Part shown: positions 57,720 through 64,000 of the stretch, piece after piece
How the letters are laid out: the number at the start of each line of letters is the position of its first letter
Numbering within the stretch: position 1 is the first letter of the stretch
Origin: Dendrolimus kikuchii
Lineage: Eukaryota; Arthropoda; Insecta; Lepidoptera; Lasiocampidae
Length of the DNA: 64,000 bases
NCBI GenBank assembly: GCA_019925095.2
Contig: CM034409.1
Coordinates: forward strand, 9,112,501-9,176,500
Reading direction: 5' to 3'
Position numbers and translations under genes: made by a program
The notes under the pieces: generated by a model
Database searches by the model: none
The model's input: the letters and a program-made list of their open reading frames with translations, nothing else
What the model was told of the DNA's origin: nothing

Positions 57720-58095
57720 CCCATACTCACAGACGGTCTAGATACGTTTGGCCTTCGGGGAGACTTCGCGTCTCCCTGTGTATTCTACCGACTGTATAAC
57801 GGGGAGTGTTTCGAGGAATTGTTCAGAATGGTGCCTTCGTCCTCTTTCTACCACCGCACCGCTCGCCATTGGATGGGTGTTCAACCCCACTTCCTTGAGC
57901 CGCTTCGCTCATACACAACGATTCTCCAGAACGTTTCCCTGGCGCACCGCGGGGATTTGGAATAAGTTCCCAGCTGAGATTTTCTCATAGCGCAACCACA
58001 TGAAAATTTTCAAAAAAGTTTTCATAAAATTTCTTCGAAGCCGGCAGCGCGTTGGCGACAGCCTGCCTGCTAAACTCCAGCTAAAAATAAAAGCA
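57720..58095 (+). pseudogene. CR1/Jockey-like LINE C-terminus and tail
   Basis: SLCVFYRLYNGECFEELFRM and YHRTARHW in one frame, then RFSRTFPWRTAGIWNKFPAE in the next, the standard NGEC...HRTTR...FSRxF...WNxLP order with a frameshift. The 3' end has GGCAGCGCGTTGGCGACAGC-CTGCCTGCTAAACTCCAGCT and an A-rich end. It resembles 90-300 and shares its tail with S1. Confidence 0.75.
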
Positions 58096-58389
58096 AATCC
58101 ATCGTCATAACAACGCCAGTAACCATGCAATTTTAATTATTGCTCTCGTAATTATTTCACTTTTGCTAGATGACATTAAAGGTATTTTGAATTCGAAATT
58201 AAGTTGACAATTCCAAGGACGTGTAGGCTCTCAACAACCATTTCTCCACATGTTTACAAAAGTTAGATTAACAGCGAGGCCGCGGGCAAAAGTTATTATT
58301 AGCTTTTATGTGCAAGACATTTTAGTTGTATATTTTTTTTTAAGAGTACGTAAGGGTTTACAAGGTAGAGAATAAAGACCAAGCTGGTA

Positions 58390-58625
58390 TGGGAATATAA
58401 TGATGAAGGAAGAAAGTCATACGACATGATGAATGTTAATCTGAAATGTCGATTTAACTAATATATAAAAGTAGACCAAAAGAGAGATGGATGGATGGAT
58501 TGTGTGAAAAATGACATGATTTGTGGTGTGATAGAGGACGTATGCCATAATAGAGATTGGAAGGAATATACATAATTATTGTACCGACTCCGAATGATAA
58601 AAATAAGGTGTAAATAAAGAAAGAG
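58390..58625 (+). pseudogene. RTE-like LINE C-terminal remnant
   Basis: DGWMDCVKNDMICGVIEDVC-HNRDWKEYT in one frame after a GRPK-like start (GTAGACCAAAAGAGAGAT), matching 32270-32430 on the other strand. Confidence 0.55.
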
Positions 58626-58664
58626 ATTTTTGAAATGAACCTCCTTGAGAATCGTTGTGATTTG

Positions 58665-58998
58665 AAACTAGATGAAACGAAAAAGCGACACTAAAAAGAG
58701 ATAAACATGTAAATCTATAGGACTAAGCCTGCGAGAGAATGAGATACGAGTTTTACATTGTGCAGCACAAATTAGAGAGTCAATAAGACCGATGATAGGT
58801 CCAATTTGGACCTAAATAAAACTGATAATAATATTTTTTAGACTAAAACAGTGAAAAATTGAATATGATACGAAGCTTATTTTGAACTATAATATGTCGA
58901 CGGATGTAGGCTAAAGGAATTATATATATATATATAGAAAAGTTAGTGAAGAATTATCTTTGAGTATATTCCCTGAAGTTTCACTTCTACTGCGTGTG
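58665..58998 (+). repeat. Dispersed repeat R5
   Basis: ACTAAAAAGAGATAAACATG, ACTAAGCCTGCGAGAGAATG, TTTTTTAGACTAAAACAGTG, GGATGTAGGCTAAAGGAATT and CTGAAGTTTCACTTCTACTG. Confidence 0.6.
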
Positions 58999-60635
58999 CG
59001 TGCGTTTCTTTTTCTTGCGTTTCATTTAGAAAAAAATGTGTGTGTAGTTCACAAATTGCACAAACATTTTTTTCAAGAAGAATCTCTCTAAAGTTTTCGT
59101 CGGCTTCTAATTTTTAAGACTATGATATGAATAGCAGTTGTCGTTGCAGCATAGGGAATCTTCAACGAAGCAGCTTTTGGTCATATTTTAATATTTTACA
59201 TTTTTCAAATAAAATAATTATGTTCCATAGTACATTCACAAATTTAAGCGGTTGCCCGTATACTACAAGCGAAATAAGGCGCGAGCGTAATATTTTCATG
59301 CCCGACCGGACTAGTGTGTACATCTCTTGATGAATCGTGTGCCAGCAGTCATTCATTTTTGACATTTATTTTGAAATTTGAAACTGCGTATTGGACGCGA
59401 TTTAAAAACGCCGCAAAAACTAACGTGTGTAAACTCTTTAGGTTGTAGATTAGTAAAATACAAATACAGATAAAACCTCCTTCAACTTAATATTAAGGGA
59501 ACTCGTTTTCATTAAGGCGACATTTTTATCGCGGACTCAGTTCGAATTTTAATGTTCAGGGCGCTCGTCACACCGTAGTGTATCTATCCATTGTTCAATT
59601 TCAAATCAATACTTTACAATTTTGTATTTTTGTATCTCATTTAATAACATGTAGATGTCTTACGATATTATAAAACTGGTCTATTTTTTGGTAAAATTAG
59701 TGTTGTCTTACAACAAAGCAACGCGATCAGCCTTTTAGGGACGTTCCCTTGCGACAACGGTTTGAGACTAGCTTTTGTATTCTAGTTTTGGAATTTAACT
59801 TTAGTTTTAATTGTTAAGATGTCTATGTATAATAACTTTATTAACTTAAGTCATTAAATTAAAGTAGATAGCTTTAAAAACTTTTATCATTAACATTATA
59901 AAAGTAAATTAATTGTCAAATTTTAAAAAATAATTTTTATTTCACAGGCTGTTTATTTATACTGTTGTTCCGAATTTTTGACAGAACTTAATTGGTCGTC
60001 ATCCAAAAATTTTCAATTTGAACAATGCTTGGGGTAAATTTTTGTATAAATCCTATTTTCATACAGCCTTTTATTTCAAAGTTTATGTAACATTAAAAAA
60101 ATAATTACCTTAAAGAAATGCAAAAAAGTATTTTTAAACTGACTCGTGTTACTTTGTTATTACATGATGGTTTGTAGTGCGCCCATTATACCAGGAACAA
60201 AAACCCTTTTAGGAAGTTAAAAAGGGTTGCAAATTGGAATAATATCTACGGAATGGATTAATACTTACTTCTTTAAAATAAAAGAAAAACTCGGGAGAGA
60301 TTTTTATTATAACGAAGTACTTCCTTTATTCTGTTAACAATATTTTCATTTCTAGGGTTCTGATACCTACATATTAAATCAGCCAAGTACGTGTGATTTA
60401 TGTACTGTGGTAGGTTCTGTATAGGTATTGAACGTCTACTGCTTTTGGAATATGACTATTGACTACGGAACTTAATAAATTACCTACCTCTTGTGTTTAA
60501 AAATACTCAACGGATATTTTTGAAACTAATTTGATTTAAAAATGTTTTTAAGTTCACATTTTACTAAATTTTCTGTTTTTTGTTTTAAAAGTTAGAAATG
60601 GTTAAATTTTATAGTATTTAGAAAGCAAATAATTG
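58999..60635. other. No recognised gene
   Basis: AT-rich. A minus-strand frame at 59365-59162 (with MYTLVRSGMKILRSRLISLV) is open for 68 codons but lacks clear splice sites; left uncalled. Confidence 0.35.
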
Positions 60636-60945
60636 TCTTATCTTTTTTTTTATTGCGAGAGTTCAGCAGACAGGCAGACGGCCCAGCTGATGGAAACCGA
60701 TTACCATCGCCTATGGACATTTGCAACACCGAAGGTGCCACAAATGCGTTTCTGCTCTCTTAAGAGAGTCTGGAAACTGGCCACTAATGCTGATACACAA
60801 CTCAAGTTGTTATGGCGGCATACTCTAGAACAGGGGTAGTAGCCATCTAAACAGGTAAATACCCTATCACTTGGTTGTTTTGTCGCCTCTTACGACAGGC
60901 CGCTCGGCCGCAGGAAATTGTATTCTTTCTCCGTTGCAGAGATAA
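60636..60945 (-). mobile_element. S1 SINE-like element, antisense
   Basis: TTTTTTTTTATTGCGAGAGTTCAGC tail side, CAGGCAGACGGCCCAGCTGATGG, CATCGCCTATGGACATTTGC and TTGTTTTGTCGCCTCTTACG. Confidence 0.8.
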
Positions 60946-61009
60946 AAACTAATTATTAACCTTAGTTTACAAACGTTGTTTATGATTTTAAAATATCTAG
61001 CCAACTTAT

Positions 61010-61245
61010 ATTGTATTCTACCTATAACCCCTTAAGAATAAAAGTAGAATACTGGGCCCAGGTCGGTGAAGACAATGGGTAAGGTTCCCAGAAGGCTGGC
61101 TACGTTACCTCGCTGGATCGCCATACTGATCTGTTGTCCGAGGTGAACCAGCCCTCTGATCTCCCGAAGAGTCAATGAACCGTTTTGATAGATCTTTGTA
61201 AAGGCTCATGACCTCAGGACCCCACAGTCTACGGTCTAGCCAACG
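61010..61245 (-). pseudogene. RT C-terminal domain, last ~70 codons (copy 5)
   Basis: The minus strand matches 13437-13650 (GGATCGCCATACTGATCTGT, AAGGCTGGCTACGTTACCTC, GGCTCATGACCTCAGGACCC) with small gaps and a frameshift near 61150. Confidence 0.75.
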
Positions 61246-61444
61246 ATACCCCACAAACGTATATATAGGTATACTGAAATATTACTTTCATCCCTATTTA
61301 TCGTATTGGGGCCATTCTTAATTTTTGTGTATTTTTCACGGTTTCTCTGGGTCTTTTTACGTGACATATCTACATATCAATTTTAAGCCATAAAGAAACA
61401 ATAAGTTTAAAAACACGTCCTGTGGAACAGCCTGACGGATATGA

Positions 61445-61685
61445 TTTGGCAGGTGGTAGGGCATTTGCCCGACTGGATTGCTACCACCCCTGGTCTAAAG
61501 TATGTCACCATAACAACCTTGAGTTGTGTTCCGGCATTAGTGACCAGGTTCCAGTTTCCTTTAAGAGAGCAGCAGCGCATTTGTAGCACCTTTGGTGTTG
61601 CAAATGTCCATAGGCGAGGGTAACCGCTTTCTATCAAGTGGGCCGTCTGCCTGTCTGCTGATGTCCTGCAATAAAAAAAAAAAAA
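61445..61685 (+). mobile_element. S1 SINE-like element, 5'-truncated
   Basis: GCAGGTGGTAGGGCATTTGC through GCTGATGTCCTGCAAT and ~12 A. Confidence 0.8.
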
Positions 61686-62164
61686 TGACGACTTCGTAAA
61701 TGTTGTTGCCAAAATAACTACGGAACTCTAAGAATTACATAAACATTCTTAAGGTTCCGTATACAAAACTATGCCTGGCTCTAAACCTACATTATTTATA
61801 CGAGGCTCAAATGTCATTAATTCACCACAGAGAACTTTTATTAAAAATTCATCAAACTAGAAAGCGTAGTAAAATTTCACAGAGTCAATGACATAAAGAG
61901 CCATTTGAGGTCGTAATAGTATTAAAGTGTTAAAACTAACAGTGAAACCATGCCCACTGCACACAAAAGCTTTCGTTCGCCATTCATTCGTCGAGGAAAT
62001 GAGGTAGAGTTCGCGTTCCAAAGGCATCTTTACTGCCTTTTCAATGTTGTTCATATTTTCGTAAAGAAATTTTAAGCCGACTTTTTAATTTGTGTATAAA
62101 AAGGGCTTTTATGGATTTTTTTATAGTTGATAAAAAAGGATTGAACACTTTTTGATTCACTTAC

Positions 62165-62314
62165 CAGCCTATCTATTTGTATGTCATAAGTCTCGCTAGA
62201 TATGCTTTGGAGACTATGCAACGGAGCTCTTCGATCTGATCCCGTTGTGCTCTTTTTTATACAGGGACCATAGAAAAGGCGGGAAAGCGGCAACTCAATC
62301 TTCAATTGTTTTAT
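62165..62314 (-). CDS. Candidate internal exon (150 nt), minus strand
   Basis: Minus strand: TTAGTATCTACTAG precedes the exon and AGGCTG|GTAAGTG follows. Exactly 50 open codons in phase 0-0 with KIELPLSRLFYGPCIKK, GSDRRAPLHSLQSISSETYD and IQIDRL at the end. The plus strand is interrupted. It is on the same strand as the exons at 52307, 50801 and 39420 and upstream of them, but its phase-0 end cannot join 52307 directly, so at least one exon between them would be missing. Product not recognised. Confidence 0.4.
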
Positions 62315-62495
62315 CTAGTAGATACTAATTATTGTCTTATAATCAGACGAATATTTGTATAAAATGAGTTCATCATAATCAGATATACATTTAACGCCTG
62401 ATTTTATTAGAGAAGTAGTCGTTTGTTTAGCTAATTGGGTTTTAATTTACTTTCCTCGTATTCGAAATGAAAAACAGAGTTTTACCTCGCGTGAA

Positions 62496-62632
62496 AGACA
62501 GGCTCCCTTAATAGAGCACCAGCGCATTTGTAGCATTTTTGGTATTGCAAATGTCCATAGACGACGGTAACCGCCTTCCATCAAGTGGGCCATCTGCCTG
62601 TCCGCTGAACTACTGCAAAAAAAAAAAACAGG
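62496..62632 (+). mobile_element. S1 SINE-like element, 3' half
   Basis: CAGCGCATTTGTAGC, GTCCATAGACGACGG, AAGTGGGCCATCTGCCTGTC, CTGAACTACTGC and A tail. Confidence 0.75.
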
Positions 62633-63214
62633 CAATGGAACTATTAGCGCCTTTGCTATGCTCATGCGTCAAACCATTTCGTGCCTAAATTAACTATTTC
62701 TCTTTGATTGTAGAAGTAAAATTTTATCTACATTTTACTCCGTGATATTGTCGTATAATCGGATACCAATATAATCGGATATGTCTGGAAACAAAATCCT
62801 ACGTGCGGTGGTAACCCTATAATACTTCAAAAAAGACGACTTGATGAAAAGCTTCAAGTCGGAGAGAATAAACCTCCCGTAACCAAAACATCTTAAAGGA
62901 AAACAACTCGTGTCGCCGTGGGCTCAACGGCGTAACTTTTAATAAAAAATGTTTATTTGTAACTCGTGAGCAACCCAATTTCGTAGGACAAGTTTATAAC
63001 GAGATGCGACTTGCGAATGGAATACTCTCAAAGACACTTGCACATCACTTAATTTTTTGTGAATGTTCTAAATCTTTTTTACAACAAGTCTATACAGCGT
63101 GTCTATACAGTGTAGACTTCTTGTATAATATATTTGTTTGGTTCATCGTCCATGTATAACCATGCAGTTAAACTTATTTTTTTAAACGACTTCAAAAAGT
63201 AGGAGGACTACAAT

Positions 63215-63520
63215 CATCCGTGTAGGAACGGAAAAAGAATACAATTTCATGCGCCCGGGCGGCGCAAAAACGAGGCGAAAAAACAACGCACAACCAGGCG
63301 GTAGGGTATTTACCCGTCTGGATGGCTACTACCCTGGTCTAGAGTATGTCGTCATAACAAAATTGAGTTGTGTCATGGCATTAATGCCCAGGCTCCAGTC
63401 TCCCTTAAGAGAGCAGCAGCGCATTTGTAGTACGTTTGGTATTACAAATGTCTATAGGTGATGATAACCGCTTTCTATCTCGTGGGCTGTCTGCCTATCT
63501 GCTGAACTCATTGTATAAAA
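63215..63520 (+). mobile_element. S1 SINE-like element, full length
   Basis: TCCGTGTAGGAACGGAAAAAG head, CCCGGGCGGCG, AGCAGCAGCGCATTTGTAG, GGGCTGTCTGCCTATCTGC tail. Confidence 0.8.
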
Positions 63521-63599
63521 AAGGGACTATTATTGTTTTAGAAAAAAAATGGCTCTAGCGCACACCGCCGCCGTCGCCGTGCCGGAAGGCAAAATCAGT

Positions 63600-63637
63600 T
63601 AATTTCCATGCGGACGAAGTTGCAAGTAACAGCTAGT
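63600..63637 (+). repeat. Helitron-like 3' end
   Basis: CATGCGGACGAAGTTGCAAG followed by TAACAGCTAG|T, sitting between two S1 copies. Confidence 0.5.
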
Positions 63638-63657
63638 AAAAAATATATATGGATTTT

Positions 63658-63850
63658 ATCCGTGCAGGAGCGGAGAAAAAATACAATTTCCTGCGGCCAG
63701 ACAGCCTGTTACAAGGGGTGACAAAACAACCCACAGCCAGGTGGTAGGGTATTTGGGATGGCTACCACCCCTGGTATAGAGTATGCCATCATAACAACGT
63801 TGAATTGTGTGGAGTTTTAGTCTCCCTTTAGATAGCAGTAGCAGCTATGT
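63658..63850 (+). mobile_element. S1 SINE-like element, 3'-truncated
   Basis: TCCGTGCAGGAGCGGAGAAA head, AACAACCCACAGCCAGG, CTACCACCCCTGG, then lost after GTCTCCCTTTAGATAGCAG. Confidence 0.75.
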
Positions 63851-64000
63851 AGCCACACCCTTATAAGAAACAAATATATCGATGCCCTACACACTGAATA
63901 TATCACTTTAATACTTCCCACATTAGCGTGCAATTCGGTCCATTACCATTCGATACTCGTTATACGAAACTCCGCTTTTAAAACTGTTTACTCGGCAAAA

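Overview
The window looks like non-coding, repeat-rich DNA from an insect, most probably a moth or butterfly (Lepidoptera). It is AT-rich and holds no bacterial-style gene clusters, rRNA or tRNA genes. Nearly everything recognisable is transposable-element debris of kinds common in Lepidoptera: 5'-truncated CR1/Jockey-like and RTE-like LINEs, tRNA-derived SINEs, an abundant non-tRNA SINE-like family (called S1 here), short Helitron-like elements with A|TC...CTAG|T ends, solo LTRs, MITEs and foldback elements. The species assignment is inference from repeat style, not from a diagnostic gene.

Layout. 0-6 kb: CR1-like 3' fragment, a MITE, copies of an unclassified repeat (A), a CR1-like reverse-transcriptase pseudogene with a large (TA)n(TG)n tract, an antisense LTR and a polyadenylated retroposon with a 12-bp target-site duplication (TSD). 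6-13 kb: Helitron-like copies and an AACCGGTT-rich repeat split by a retroposon. 13-15.8 kb: the best copy of a reverse-transcriptase C-terminal region with a possible PD-(D/E)xK-like motif, a short arthropod ORF remnant and another CR1-like end. 16-31 kb: SINEs, Helitron-like elements, an LTR, foldbacks and nested insertions. 31-38 kb: RTE remnants, SINEs and tandem repeats. 38-57 kb: the same repeat types, but with short exon-like islands that have good splice sites. 57-64 kb: LINE ends and a dense run of S1 copies.

The most interesting non-repeat signal is three minus-strand exon-like segments (52307-52236, 50801-50751, 39420-39225). Each is open in one frame and bounded by AG and GTAAGT/GTGAGT, and their phases match so that they join into one reading frame. 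They suggest a host gene with introns of about 1.4 kb and 11.3 kb filled with transposons. A fourth minus-strand candidate lies at 62314-62165. A weaker, phase-compatible plus-strand chain (49459-49522, 51229-51441, 56533-56656) is interleaved with them, so at least one of the two models may be wrong.

Repeat boundaries were read by eye and are approximate unless a TSD or terminal motif is given. Family names H1, H2, H3, H4, S1, A, M and R5 are local labels for this window, not database names.
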